From Cymodocea nodosa (taxonomy: Eukaryota; Streptophyta; Magnoliopsida; Alismatales; Cymodoceaceae), in NCBI GenBank assembly GCA_036874045.1, contig CM072341.1:11792501-11856500 (forward strand): DNA of 64,000 bases. Direction: 5' to 3'. The notes under the pieces were generated by a model. That model was not told the origin of the DNA, did no database searches, and was given only the letters and a program-made list of their open reading frames with translations. Below, one piece after another: positions 38,201-53,200 of this stretch. Within the stretch, counting starts at the first letter, position 1. Each line of letters begins with the position of its first letter. The translations under genes were made by a program, and so were the position numbers.

Positions 38201-41200
38201 AATATAATTCAATTATATTGCAGTACATGTAAAATTACAGTCAATTAAACAAAATAAAAATGGAAGCACATCTGATCCAACTCAAGATTTTCATATCTGA
38301 CCAATCAATCACCATGGAGGACATGTTTTTTGAGCATCAAAGGTAAGAAATATATTAAAAATCAAGAAATCAATGCAAGCCCACACAAGCCATAGGCAGA
38401 GCAAAGAGATAAAGGGAAGGATCTCCAAAAGAGAGACATTAAAGAACAAGATAAAGATGAGAAAAACAAACAGAATGCTCAATCCAATGCCACATCTGTT
38501 ACCAAGAAGATCAAAGGTTCAGAAGATTCAGCAACACATCCACCATCACAGCAATGAGGCATCCTGCTAGACTCCAGAATTTCATCCCCTACACCACACA
38601 ATGAACTTGGAGATGCAATAATTATCATCTAGGGTAGTATTTCTGAAGATTCCATTATTCCTCACTATTCATATCCACCAACAGTATGTGGGATAGTAAG
38701 TCAAACTCTACATTTGTCACTATTCAATCCTCTCTGTCCCCCAATGTAACCAAAAGGCCTCCAAATCACAGCCTGACAAGCATCTAATCCCCCTAAAGTC
38801 ATCAACATCTAACTCATGGATAGGCACCCAATGAATGTGTAGAAGCTCTCCACCTGCTTCCAACAGAAACAACAAAAGCTAGCAAGATGTAATCCACCTT
38901 TGTGTATATCTAGCTCTATAGGAACTGTTAGGACTATTATGTGGTTTTGTCCCATATGGGTAACTTTGTAATTGTTACTTCTTGTAACCTCTACATAGAG
39001 AGAGAGAGAGAGAGAGAGAGACTTTGCTATGCTAATGATACAACTCATTTTTACCCTAAAACCAATTGTAATTTGGTACCTGAGCCCAAGTAATTTCTCT
39101 TCAAAAAAAACCCACCATCAATCTCACCAAAACCCTCTGTCGTCACCTCCCTCCACCACCCCCTCCTCCACTTCTAAGACTACTCATCACCAGATCTCCT
39201 CTTTCACTAAGGTCACCAGCAGCTTCTCCCTGGCCTACAGCCTGGCCCAACTCCTACCAGGCCTATGGCCTAGCCATCCAGACTCCTTTCAGGGGTCGTT
39301 GTTGTTCTTGCTGATTTCAGAACTGTGCCTTTCAATGGCCTCCTCCTACTATAACTTCTGATATTATCAGTTGTCACACACTCTACTGATCCACTAGCTA
39401 AAAACCTAAGTGGTGCCTTGGAAAAGTTGAATGGCCAAAATTATCATCTATGGGCACAGAGCTTCAAGAAATTCCATCTAGCCCACAGGCACTTGAAGCA
39501 CCTTAGTCCTCTCAAATGCCAAGGTAGCTGCCTATGAAAACTAATGTGTTGCTAATGTTGTGGTTATATCATGGATGCTAAACAACATGGAGTCCAACAT
39601 TGCTCACAGTGTGTGATACTCAAGCTGACGAAAAAGATGTGATACATTGCAACTTACTTATGGACATGAGTCAACCGGATTTTTAATGTCTATAAGCAGA
39701 TAGTCACTAATCACTAAGGGGATGCACTAGTCATGAGTACTTTACAGCTTTCATGCTCTTATTGACAAGCATGAGATTCACGAACCATTGACTACTAATA
39801 TCACCAAACTCTGACAATTTAGGGATGAGTTGCTAGTTGCTGCCTACCTCCACAGTTTGAATTCAGAAATCTCCAATCAAATTTGTGCACGGATCCTTGG
39901 GGGTGATGTTCCTGATCTTTAGACCACCTTTTCAAAGGTGTTGCAGATGTTGCCTCCGGCTCATAACTCCCTAGCTCATCAATTCAATATAACTACTCAA
40001 GGTCAAGTTTGTGGCATAGGCAGAGGTGCTGGTCGCAGAGGATGTGGTGGCTACTTGTGCCTTCCTACCAAGATCTTGTGCCATGGAGACTTAGAGACAA
40101 TGGCTGCAATGACAAGTTTCATAGAGAGGAAGTGGAGACTTAGAGACAGGATGTGAAGGATCGTAGGGAGGAAAAGCATATGAACTTGGTTAATGACAAG
40201 TTTCATACAGACTTGGAGCAAGCATACAAAAACAACAAAAAACAATACAATGGACAAATCTCACAAGAACTTGGGAGGAAGTTAAAAAGAATATTACATG
40301 GACAATTGGAGAAGGAAAAATCAACTTCTAAAGAGACAAATGACTGCAAATTGGATGCATTGCTGATAAAGATGTACTGCAGATTGAGAATACACAATGT
40401 TCAGCGGGCAACATACTTAAAGATAAGAAAAACATTGAAAGACTCCTGTTGCCTCAAACAATCAAGAATTGTATAACTGCTATGGAAATAAATGAATTTG
40501 AAGGACCAGATAATAGAAGATGGATGCTTACTAATGATGGTGAAATCACAGTAAAGACAGCTTAGGAAGCTTGCAAAAATAAGAGGGAGTTGTTGAAAAT
40601 GGCTATAGGTCATTGGGGATCAGTTCATCCCCATCAAAATCTCTTTCTTCTTGTAGTGGCTAAGGTGGAAAATGTTCCCTAAAGACGACAACATTATAAA
40701 AAAGGGTATGAAAAAGGTCTCCTCCTACAATTGTTGTAGAATAGACAAGAAATGTGAAACAACAAAGCACATCTTCTTCGAAAGAGATTGAGCCACATAG
40801 TGTGGGGAGTGATTTAGACCAAGGGTTTAAATATCAGTATTGTATCAAAGATTGAGGATCGTGTAGATGGAAAAACAATACTTTTGTGAAAACAACGAAA
40901 AAACTTCAAATCTTAACTTAAAACTCAACAAAACAAGTTATGATAAGCATATAAAAATACCTAGATAAATTTTCTAGGTGATTATCATATGTAAAAGATC
41001 AATTAGATAAAAATATAATAATCACATCCATGAGAAAAGTCTTAAATCATATACAAATAACTAAAAAAACTCATAATGACAAATGAATAAGGATTGATCC
41101 AAATTAGTTATTCAAACAGCTAATACTAATACAAACTATAGTTCCAATATCAAAAAGGATTGATTGATCTGTCCTATAGGATCACTTACAGATTGTCAAA

Positions 41201-44200
41201 GTTGGAGAACTTTCTAAACGGCAAAAGGTCAAATTAGCCAATTCATGCAAAGGATCGATCAATCTAGTGAAAGCTTCTCTATTGAAGTGTCATGTTGTTG
41301 CCTTTACCATTGACCATTGAAGCCTCATCACTAACCATCAAGGCTTTTACCACTTTGTAAACCACAGAAACCCAATAGGGTTTTCAAGTGGGTGAGATAA
41401 GTGAAAAAGAAAGGAGTGACAGAGTCATGCATGGGAAAAGAAACGAACAAAAAAAAATAAAAACAAGCGGAGGGAGAAGAGGAGAGAGAGAAAGAAGAAA
41501 AGAAAAAAAAGACAAGAGAAGTGGGAAGAAAAAATATTAAATAAAAATTTTTTGGAATGAAACTTAAGGAGGGTCAGTACTTAAGAGTAGCTTGACTGCT
41601 ACTACACCTGCAAGACCGGACATGCGACCATCCTGTTCAACACAACTCTACTTCCACCCATTGCTTCCACTATTATGCTTCCGTTGATCAATGCATCTTC
41701 GCTTCTACCTGCTACGCTCACTGCACACGTTGTTCGCACCAGTCAAGCTGCATTTCTCCTGCCTGCCTGATTTCAGTCTCCTACTGCATTTCACTGCTGC
41801 ATTTCTCCTGCCTGCCTGATTTCAGTCTCCTACTGCATTTCACTGCTGCATTTTTCCTGCCTACCCGATTCTGCATTTCACTGCTGCATTTCTCCTGCTG
41901 CAACTTCTACCTGCCCGTTGCTTCCGTTGCTCAATTCAGTGTAAGGGGTAAAGGTTGGGCTATCATCACTTGTGGACTCCCATCTCACTCATTTATTACT
42001 ACTGAGTATTTTTAGGTGTAGTTGGAAACCATGTTTACTAGAAACATAATTTATTTAGGTCATCCTTCATGTTAGAAGTCACAACAAACCCTTCCATGAA
42101 TTTATAGTGTGATATTCAGATAAGTATGGTGGAAGATATGAATTTTTGAATATCATGCAGCTTTTATTTTTGGAAATGTGAACTTTCAAGGTACTGATCT
42201 ACTTGAATCAGTAGATCCTGCTGTTATTTGGGTGGATAAATTTGAATTCAAATATTTTTCTGAGAAAATATGGTTTATAAGCATTCTGTAGAGGTGTTAC
42301 ATGTTGATTTCTACTTTGTATAACTCAACTTATAAATTATTGAAGTTAGTGTGGTAATGCAGTTTTCTAGTTTGTTGGCTGCAGAAAATTAAACTTTTCA
42401 AGTCTGAACATAAATTCTGCAGTTATTGGAGGCTGAAAATCTGAAATTTACATTTTTGCTTAAAACTATGTTGTATAAGCTTTCCGAAGAGTATTTGCAT
42501 GTGCTATTATGAATTTTGTACCATAACTTATGAATTTTCGAAGTCAGGGGTGTTCTGCATCTAGTGCTAAAATCTGAATTGTTAAATCTGGTGCTAAGTA
42601 AATCTATAGAAGGGAATCTGAAATCTATAGTATTCAATTAAGTTTAGATGAATGCATATATTCAATATTTGTATGCATCATTAAGTAGGTTTTGAAGTTT
42701 TTATTTCTTGTTTGCATTTGTTGGTTTGAATTGTTGGTATTCATGGGGTACTTAGTGATATAAAACATTTAACTAAGATGTTGACAAATCCTTTCTTGCT
42801 GTATTAGGCCTTTTTATTCTTGAAATTCCTTGTTCTATTTGTTATCCATCAAAGTTATGCTAGTGAATATTAATTACAGATCTTTATTGCAGTTAATCAA
42901 TATCTACATGCTATAGCATTATCATATAAAGATCTTTCACACCTTGACTATCATCATAAAACATGAAGTTCGGCCTTAATTAATGCTCTAATATAAAAAT
43001 ATTGTGTTCCGGCCATTGGTTAGTCCTAGAATATAGTTGTTCCACAACTTCCACTAGTTTTGGATAATGGAATTGGTAGCATTAATGTTTTGATGAAATT
43101 ATTAATATTTTTTGTTACCCTTTATTAATATTTGTTCTCATGTAATAAATGACTACTTTTGATAGAGAAAGGAGTAATGAAGGACAAAGTTATATAACTT
43201 AAAATGTTGATGCAAATGCATTCTTTTTAGATAACTTGCCAGAGGTGTTAAATGAAGGAAATAAAAAAACCCAAAATGGAAAGGTAAAAGGGAGTACTTG
43301 AGATGAAATAGTTGAAAAATACAATAATAGAAGAAATACATGTATTACAAAAAAAAATGTGAAAATTCACCTAAAGATATGGAGACAAATTTATCGTAAC
43401 TACTTTAAAATTGCAAATCAGAGTAGATGAAGATGGAATTTCATACAAGTATATACTAACATAAATAAAGAGATATGGAATGAGTTTATTAAGGTTTGAT
43501 TTCTACTTACATACTTTAAGATTGCTAGTTTATGTAATATAGTTTTTTGAATATATATTGTGTTTTTTTATAGGTACATCCAAAGTGTGAAAGCTATAAA
43601 GGAAAATCATGTTTAATTTATGAGCAATTGTAGCTAATTTTTAAAAGTACTATGGCTATTAAAAATATGTCTAGATAGACAGAAGAGGTAGATGTTATAT
43701 CAAACACTCAAGTTCCAAATACATTTGTTCCAGATATTACACAAAATAGAATAGACATAGATTCTGATATACGTCCTAGTTCAAGCAGAAGTACACAAGT
43801 CCCATTGAAGCGAAGGAAAAAAAGAAAGCAAGCACGTCCTCATGCAATCTCAATAAATGATAGCAGAATGTATGAGAGATGCATCACAAGTTTTTCTTAC
43901 TATGTGTGAAAAAGATAATGCTAATGGTCAAGTATGTAATCAACAAATGAAAGAGATGGTTGAGATACAAAGGTAAATGATCACATGCAAGAAAAAGTTT
44001 GAGTTTTCTTTAGATGAAGTCATTGTAGTAATATTTGAGATTAAAGATCTATCTATGACTGATTGATTTAATACTATTGAATTATTTTAGAAGAAAGATT
44101 TCAGTAAAATATTTCTGTCAATTCCAAGAGAAATATGACAAGTATGGTTAAAGTTTCAATTAGAAAAAATGTAGGACTAAAGATGGTTTAAATGTTTTTT

Positions 44201-47200
44201 TTTGTATTAGATGTTTGATGTTAAGTACTTTTCGTTTAGACTTTAAATATAGAATGATAATGTCGTATGTTTGTTTTTCATATTTTTATTATGTTCAATT
44301 AAGTGTGGAATAATTTCATGTAGTATGTTCATTTCTAGACAACCTTGTAATATGTTTGAAATTGAAGTTGATATTGATGTCCTCATTTGCTCTATATTAT
44401 TTTGTAGGTGACGATGACTTTCGTAGATAAATTTCTCAAACTAGTAAATGACACATTAATGTTATTTAAAGAAGAGGAAAAAGAGACTAGAAGAAGGTGA
44501 AAACGTCTATTTGCTTTTTGAAATATTTTAGCAAGGATTGCAAGTACCTCAACTTTGTTTTCAAATATAAGTCGTGTTTATAGTCAAAAAAGAGCAGAAT
44601 ATATAAAAAGATTACTAAATCCTTCTTCACCACATCAAGCTTACAATTGTCAAAAGATTTATAGAATGAGTCAAAGTGTTTTCAAGGATTTTTGTGATTT
44701 AATGAGAAAGGAAGAAGTCTTGACAGATACTAACAATATTTGTGTAGAAGAAAAGTTTGTCATGTTTCTTGTAACAATTGGGCAAAATTAAAGGTACGAA
44801 GTAACTACAAAGCGATTTAGTCAATCAACTTAAACAATTAGTAAATACTTTAATGAAATTTTAAATGTTGTATTACGACTAAATCATGTACTCCTAACAA
44901 GACCTTCATCTAAAACACCAAGTCAAGTTCGACGTAACTCAAATGTGTATCATATTTTAAGGTACATTGTTACTTTTGTAGTTTCCTTATCTTTAATGTT
45001 ATTTTAATCAATATCAAAATAAAATTGCATGTTTACAAGATTTCAATGGAACTATTGATAATACACATATCAAAGCAACTATTTATAGACAAGATATAAC
45101 AAGGTTTAGAAACAAGAAAGGTGAATTATCTCAAAATGTAATGGTGGTATGTAATTTTGACATGAAATTTACATATATTTTAACTGATTAAGAAGGATCA
45201 GCTGTTGATGCTTGTATTTTCCAAGATGCAGTTACTAGACCTAATGATTTTCAAGTTCCACTAGATAAATGTATTTCCTACTTCTAGAAATTATGAAGAC
45301 ATCATCATACCAATATTTTATTTTATACAAGTTTTAATTAGTTGATGTTAGATATTCAAATCGACTAGAATATATTTGTCCATATTAAGGTATAAGATAA
45401 CCATTTATCTAATTATAAAAAATTTCAACTATAAACATTCACAACTAAGAACAGTTATTAAGCGCACATTTAGAGTTATAAAACATTAATTCTCAATATT
45501 ACGCGATCAAATGTTATATTCATATGAAACACAAGTGAAGATTGTCATCGCATGTTTTTTGATTCATAATTTTATTCGTAAAATTGATAAAGAAGATTTA
45601 CTTAAAGACATGCAAGATGAGTTGAAAGAGTTAAATATTATTGATGACATACAACCAACAAGAGAGATACATGTGGAAAGCAATGCACAGATTGAAATGA
45701 GTCAAGAACAAAGAAAAAAAATGACAGATAAGATATATAAAAATATGATGATGGTAATATGAGATGGAAGAACTGTTTAATATTATTTAGCATTGTAATA
45801 TTTAAATTGAGATGTATTTGTACTTTTCGAACATTATTTGTAATATTTAAATTTGATTGTTTGTATTTTTAGACAAATGTATCATTTATTTTATTATTAT
45901 TATTGATTGATTTCTTTCTTTTCATCATTTCATTTCCATCATGCATTAACCCTTCATTAGAATTTCCGTTAAAACTTTCTATCGTGCACTAAACCCTTAT
46001 TAGAATTTTCCTTTTCATTTCCGTTAAAATTTTTTTTTCTTTTTTGTTAGAATTTTCCATTGTGCACTAACGACCCCTTAATGGTTTTCCTGTTTCACAT
46101 TAAATCTTTCCTTTCATGATTCTCAAAATATATGGGCACATAAGATTTTTGTTAGCCTTTGCACGAATCTTTTACTTCACTCCTTTAATTTAATAAATGC
46201 CCTTCTTTTCTAGTTCTCCCTTTAAAGCCTAAAAATGTTGATCATCAAACGTAAAATATGGGAGACATTAAGCAAAGGAGCCTCATCCCATTCAAGCCTC
46301 ATAAAAATGTGATCAAGCTAGACCATCATAGATGGATTCGCTTGGAAATTGGACCATGTAAAGTAGTCATCATAAATGGACATATCTATCCATTCAAGTT
46401 CATTACTGATGTCATTAAACTCAACCATTCCACTCATGGCCTCAACATTCCTTAATACATAAATAGAGAATCTAGCAATGTCTAAATCTCCACCCATAAT
46501 AAAGTGTTGATGCCTATACCATCCAATTCTCCATAGTTCATAACATAACACAAGGTGGCAAGCCTATACACAAGGACCATAAACATTATAGATGTACCAT
46601 AGTAGGCTTAAGGGCTTCTCTTCCAAATAGACAAAGACATAAAAATTATAGACCTCATGATCCTTAAGCGCATAAAGGAGACCCTATAATGTAAGAATAC
46701 CACCAACAAATCCTAATGGACCTTTGGCACAAAAACTTCAATGCTTCATCTAGCAAATGAGCATGGGAGAGGTTCATATTATTGAATTTAGTTTCTTAAA
46801 GGCAAATAATAGCTACCTAACCATTGTTGATTGTTGTTCAAACTAGCATCAACTTCTTAACTTAGACCAAATCTCCTACATTCCAAAATATGATTTTTAT
46901 TGGTTACTATTGACCTATCCTACAAGCTACAACCTCCCTTGGGAGCCTTAGACTAGTTTACAAATTTCATATAAGATGCAATCATGCAACCCACCAAACC
47001 TCCAATGCATAAGCTCATCCAACCAACCACTTCAATGAAGACAATGATTAAACTTTGAAAAATCACCCTAACTTGACTACGCTAAGGAAAAAATGAAACC
47101 CTCTCTTCCTTTGCCTAGTAAAGACTCTTTCTGTAACAAACATATTTGGCCCATTCAGCCCAATCCACTTATGGAGATTTAGGATGTTGAGTTATTTTAG

Positions 47201-50200
47201 TTTAGCATAAATGTTGTAAGGAAGTTAAGTGATTTGTGTGTAACTGGTCGTGTGGAGAGAGCTGCCTCTCAATGTAGCATCTGTAAACCTGAACTTCCTA
47301 TCAAACTTCTGATTTCCTTTCCCTTCTACCATAGATTTGAGGTATTTTCAATGTTACCAACACTAGAACACAAGAAATCAAGCTCAAGTGTCGCAACTAG
47401 TATCAGAGTCTAGCAATGATCAGCAAGGAATGGAGAGCAACAAAGAGTGATGATCAGATGAGGAGTTGATGGTATTCAAGTTGTTCCAATGATTGGATGT
47501 GTACTTTAACTAATTGTTCCTTGGTGGACTACATGAAGATATCTGCTATGATGTACAATGCTTCCAACCAAAGGATCTATTGACGACCATATCATTGGCT
47601 TGTCTTCAAGAAACTTGCAAATCTTAAAGACAAGGCACACTAAAGGGTTCCAACCGTGGGATGATAAGCAATAAACAGTCATCATCTTGGGAAGTAAGAC
47701 AAGGAAGCATTAGTAATTGATGGTCAAGAATGGAGAAACTATTAAGACTTGTCAAGTTTCACCTCTACAAAAGAAACAACCCATAATGAAGTTGTCCAAA
47801 GAAGATGAACAAAGGAAGAGAGAGTTAGGCCTCTGTTTCTGAAGTGATGAGAAATTCCACAAGGGCCACATTTGTAAAAACAAATCACTCTACCTGTTAC
47901 AAGGAGCTAAATCCAAGGATAATGGTGAGAAAGAGGAAGGTCAGTCAATCCAAGAGGGAGAGGCTCCATTATAGATATCTCTACAGGCATCAACAGGGGA
48001 GAGTCATCCGAAGATGTTACACTTATTGGGAAGATGAGTTGGGAAAGATATTGTTATGCAACTAGATCTAGGGAGTACCCATAATTTCATCAACAAATGC
48101 AGTCACAAGAAATTGAAGTTGGTAGTTAATCCAATGAAGGGACTTAGTGTGACTAGCCCCTAGTGATTATATCAAATGTAAGGGGTGTTGTATGTGCAAA
48201 TGGAGGTGGAAAGGATACCAATTAGCCTAGATTTGTACGTGGTATAACCAAGCAACAATGATGTGATCATCGATGTTCATTGGTTACAGCCAAGGGAGAA
48301 TGTAACCCTTAATTTTGAGAAAATGACATGCCAATTTCAATATGAGGGGAGAACCATTATTTGGCAAGGACAGCCACTAGAACAAATCAACATTTTTAGT
48401 GCAACAAGGATGACGAGATACATGGGACAAATAGTCTATATGACTTTGGTACAAGAAGGACACGTAAAAGAGAATAGCAATGGTGTTTGCAAAAACAACC
48501 AACTAGAAATTGATCAATTACTGCAGTAGTATCAACACGTTTTTGTGAAATTAATGAGAATCCCGGAAGCAAGGTGTAGGGATCATCATATAGTTTTGAA
48601 GAAGAATAGCACTCCAGTAACAGTTAAATCAAACAAATGTCTATTTCAAATAAAGGAGATTCAAAAGTAGATAGAAAGTAATTTCACCATTCAACACATC
48701 CAACACAGTATTAGTGAATTTGCATCGCCAATCTTATTAGTAAAGAAAAAGAACAGGTCGTAAAGGATGTATATCAATTACCAATAACTTAACAATAGAA
48801 CTATCAAGGACAAATATCCAATGTCAATAATAGATGAGCTATTGGATGAGTTGGGGACTACCAAATGGTTTTCTAAGATCATCTCAGGTCAAGCTACCAT
48901 CAAATAAGAAAGGTCAAAAAAACATTCACAAGATAGCATTCAAAACCCATAATGAGTTATATGAATTTCTCACGATGTCATTCAAGCTATGCAATGGCCC
49001 AACCTTTCAAGTAGTGATGAATGAATTGTTTTGACCTTATTTGCAACAATTTGTGCTAGTTTTCTTTGATAACATACTAGTATATGGTATTTCTTATGAG
49101 AATCATTTACAACATCTAAGCTAAATCTTGTAGGTGTTGAGTGACCAGAAATTTTATGCAAAGAGGAGCAAATGCGAGTTTACTGTTAACTCTATTTCTT
49201 ATTTAGGGCATGTAGTAAGGCAGAAAGGAGTGTCAACGGAAAAAGACAGGGTGAGGGTGGTAGTTAATTGGCCAATACCAACAAGTGTAAAGAGCTTACA
49301 CAATTTTTTGGGTTTATCAAGGTACTATAGAAGATTCATCTGTGATTATGGAAAGATATCACAGCCACTAAATGCAGCTTTTAAGAAGGGGGAGTTTAAA
49401 TGGGACAATGCAATGCAACAAACTTTTCAATGTCTAAAGGATGCCCCAATTGAAGCCTCGATGTTAGTGCTATCAGATTTTTTCAAGTTATTCATGATTA
49501 AATGTGATGCATTAGGCATTGGAATGGGAGCAATATTAATGCAAGATGGGCATCTGCTTGCATATATGAAAAAGGTTTATAAAGAGAAACAGGTACACTT
49601 ACCAATATACGAGAAGAAATGCTAGCTGTATTGACTACAATTAGCAAATGGAAACCTCTACTGTTGGGAAGGCAATTTATCATCAAGACAAATCAACTAA
49701 GTCTAAAGTACCTAGAAGACCAACAAATCAAGACTCCATCACAAGAGAAATGGTTGACGAAACTCTTAGGCTATGATTACAAAATAGAATATAAACCTGG
49801 GCATGAGAACAAAACCACCAATGCCTTATCCCAAGTACTACAAGGGGGACAAAAGTGCAATCATGCACTCTTGGTGAGTACACCAATCTGATTTTAGCAA
49901 ATTAAGGAGGCCCACCAACGTTCCACATCATATGCAACTCTATTGGAGTGGTGGGAGAATGGTGGGTTGAATCTGACAAATACAGGTTGGTGAATGGGGT
50001 ATTGTTTTACAAAGGACGGTTGGTTATCATAGCAAAACTAGATTTGCATCAAATGCTACTAAAGGAATTTCACAATTCCCCAACTACAAGCCTCTCAGGT
50101 TATGAGAAAAGTGCTCAAAGACTGAAAACTAATGTATATTGGAAGGGTTGGAGGTAGGATTTAAAACAGCATATTTATGAGTGCAATATGTGTCAATACA

Positions 50201-53200
50201 TCAAGTATAATAATACTACTCCAACTAGGTTGTTACAAGCACTACCCATCCCAAAACACAGTTGGATTGACATCAGCACGGATTTCATAGAAGGATTGTC
50301 GTTATCACATGGGAAAACAGTTATCTAGACCCACTTACTAAATATTGTCACTTAGTATCATTTAAGCACCCTTACACAACTAAGGATTTAGCCCAAACAT
50401 TTGTGAAGTAGATAATCAAGTCACACAGGGTATCTTAAACGATATTGTGTAACGGATTTCATTTGTGATCCCATTTTCACAAGCACCTTTTGGCAGGAGA
50501 TGATGTAACTACAGGGAACTCAACCATGCATGACTTCAACGTACCACTTACAAAGCGATAGGCAAACAAAGAACTTAAACCATACAATCGAAACATACAT
50601 GTGGTGTTTCACTTTCCAACATCCCAAAAGTTGGGTCAAAAGGCTTCCATGGGCAAAATTTGGCACAACAGAAGTGTACAAAACTCCATTGGATGCACCC
50701 CTTTTAAGACATTATATAAACTTAAGCCACCAACTCCACTGTCATTTGTGTCAAACACTACTAAAGTAGCAGCAATGGACAATGAGCTACAAAACTAGTA
50801 GTGATTATTCCAAAGACTATGGGCCAACCTTAACAAAGTGCAAAACCGAATGAAGATGTTAGCAAACCAGCACAGGCATGATGAAGAGTACAAAGTGGGT
50901 GATTAAGTCTATTTGAAATTACAACCCTATCTCCAAGGAAGTGTTGCTAATTGTAGAATGCAGAAGTTGGCCTTGAGATATCCTAGCCCATTTTAGATAG
51001 AGGCTAGGATTAGTAAGGATGCATACTACCTACAAATGCCATCAGAATCACGCATTCACCCTACTTTCATATATCACAACTCTAGAAGAAGGTCAGTCTG
51101 ATGCTTAATGTGGTCAATTCTTCACAACCGATAATGCACTCAGAAGTTCACAAGGAGCTGGCGAAGATACTTGATCATCAAATGGAACAACATGGACGCC
51201 AAGCGGTTACAAAGGTCCTAATCCAGTGAGAGGGAAAAGGAGCTGCTACCATGTAGGAAGACTACCATAAGCTGGTAATCTAATTTCCAAACCTTGAGGA
51301 CAAGGTTTCTCCAATGGCAGGAGAGCTATAACAAATATATCGGGCCCGTTCAACCCAATCCTTCAATTTAGGGGAAATGTTGTGAGGAAATCAAGTGATT
51401 TTGTGTGTAAATGGTTGTGTAGAGAGAGTTGCATCTCAAATGCAATGTCTGTTAACCCTAACTTCCTATAAAAGTTTTGATTTCCTTTCCCTTCACCATA
51501 GATTTAAGGTATTCCAGACATTACCAACACCAAAACATAGGAAATCAAGCTCAAACCCCGCACTTCCTTTCCTCATACCCAACCCTTACCATTAGATGGC
51601 AATCAATGCCCTCAAGCTGCTTAGAGTACAAAGTGTTAGTAGTAGTACCCATTATATCATGCAAAGAAGTAGCAAAAACAATAGAAGGAATAGCATTAGC
51701 AAATTAAGTCAAGGAAGAAATGAATTTTAAAAGAAAAGGAAATGGCATAGTTACCATTGTTAGCCTTACTATTCTCAAAGTCATGGGTAGCTCCTTAACG
51801 TATTCTAGCAACATAGCCATCTCTTACCAACACCATTGAGGAGATAAGCTTCAAATGTATAAGGCATGGATTCACTAGGAGAAGCTCCAAATAAAGTGTT
51901 GTTGATGCCTAAGGGAGGTCAATGCTAGTCCTATTGTAAATCCTCACCATCACAAAAGAACTCTAGAGGACCCACCCCATGGTTGTCTTCAATGGGATCA
52001 ACTTGGACGCCTCTCACAATAACAATAGATGGTGTTCAACACCTTGCACCTTGCATACTCAAGAGGAGAGAAACCACTATGAAGTCCTCCAAACTCACAA
52101 CCTTTAAGTGATTAAGAGGATAGGAGATGGCCATGTTGTTCCTAAGAAGAGAGAAATTGGCCCTATGAGATGCACACAACACACCAAAGGAGAACAAGGG
52201 AAAGCACTTGCAAAAGTTCACTACACTAGAGACAAAGCAACCACCTAGAGCTTAGCACTGAATCAAGCGATGGAGATGATCTATTCAAATCCGTCTAAAA
52301 CCTGGATACATTTATTCGACATGGACAACTTAAAGGTGGTGTAAAGCTGCATCAACATCAAGCTACTCCAGCATACTGGTACACTTCCACATCCCCATAA
52401 TCTACATCATCTTCCAATCCAAGCCAACCCCTTGGCTAGGTTCACAATCCCTCTTCATATTGAATACTGGTGAGGTGGTTCTGGAATCTAAAGCCAATAC
52501 CCTCTAACAATACTTCATATTGAATACTGGTGAGCCTTATCAAAAACCAATTTGGGATGGAATCTACCTTCACAAGCATGAAATGCACCATCACCTCAAA
52601 CTTGCCTCACTTATGCGATGAGAAGCCATAGTACTTGTCAATGTCCAAGAGATTTTCATGGCTGTCTCAACCCAACATTCAATCAGCAACCCCACTGCAA
52701 CCATTGAGGCCAACCACTCTTCTCCAAACCATTGAAGAAGTATACCTACTTCTTGAGATCACTACCCAACTTAAGAATCCTTTCTTTGAGTACCATCAAA
52801 GGGAAGCTAAGCAATTCATCAAACTTCCCTACTCAGATCAAGAACCATCCACCCCTGTACAACATTTATCTGAAAATAACATGGAAACCAGACAAGAAAG
52901 AACACTAGCAATCATATGGAATACTTTAAAGAAGCAGTTCCAGATGGCACCATGTATTCTTTAGCTTTCTCTTGCCATAATCCTAATTATGAATTGCAAA
53001 AGAAAGGAATTATTGTAGACAATATAACTGAGCTTTTCCTTATCATTTTCCTGAGCAGCATTTTCTCTGAACTAACCATCAGAAAACCTGAAAAGCAATG
53101 TCAATAGAATACTGACCAGGCATGTTTCAAACACAGACCTGGACTTCAAACAAGGTTAATCACTTGAGAAAATTCTGTAGTGATATGCATTCTATGATGG

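Larger units (their letters stand above)
43149..46077 (+). mobile_element. PIF/Harbinger DNA transposon, decayed
   Basis: Contains both Harbinger genes in tandem (Myb/SANT-like ORF1, DDE transposase ORF2). The right end reads ttgtgcactaacgacccc followed by TTA, as expected for PIF/Harbinger with TTA target sites. The matching left end (TTA + ggggtcgttagtgc) was not found, so the left border is set at the ORF1 start. It lies in the 15.7-kb VPS50 intron. Confidence 0.8.
47132..51562 (+). mobile_element. Ty3/Gypsy retrotransposon, both LTRs, decayed
   Basis: LTRs 47,132-47,395 and 51,327-51,562, flanked by CTTTC and CTTCC (4 of 5 match). The primer site tagtatcagagtc follows the 5' LTR. Gag region to ~48,050, protease-like part, RT ([29 protein letters not shown] where FFDDILVYS is usual), RNase H ([38 protein letters not shown]), integrase ([25 protein letters not shown]) and the end [12 protein letters not shown]. 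Many stops; the RT catalytic Asp is replaced by Asn. Longest open piece 49,134-49,625. Confidence 0.92.

Noticed and set aside
40153..40476. Lys-rich 107-residue open frame as a small protein gene
   Set aside because: It runs into a LINE zf-RVT region in the same strand and is best explained as LINE-derived.
52635..52964. 109-residue open frame as a host gene
   Set aside because: No recognised domain, sense-opposed inside a VPS50 intron; length is compatible with chance in this composition.
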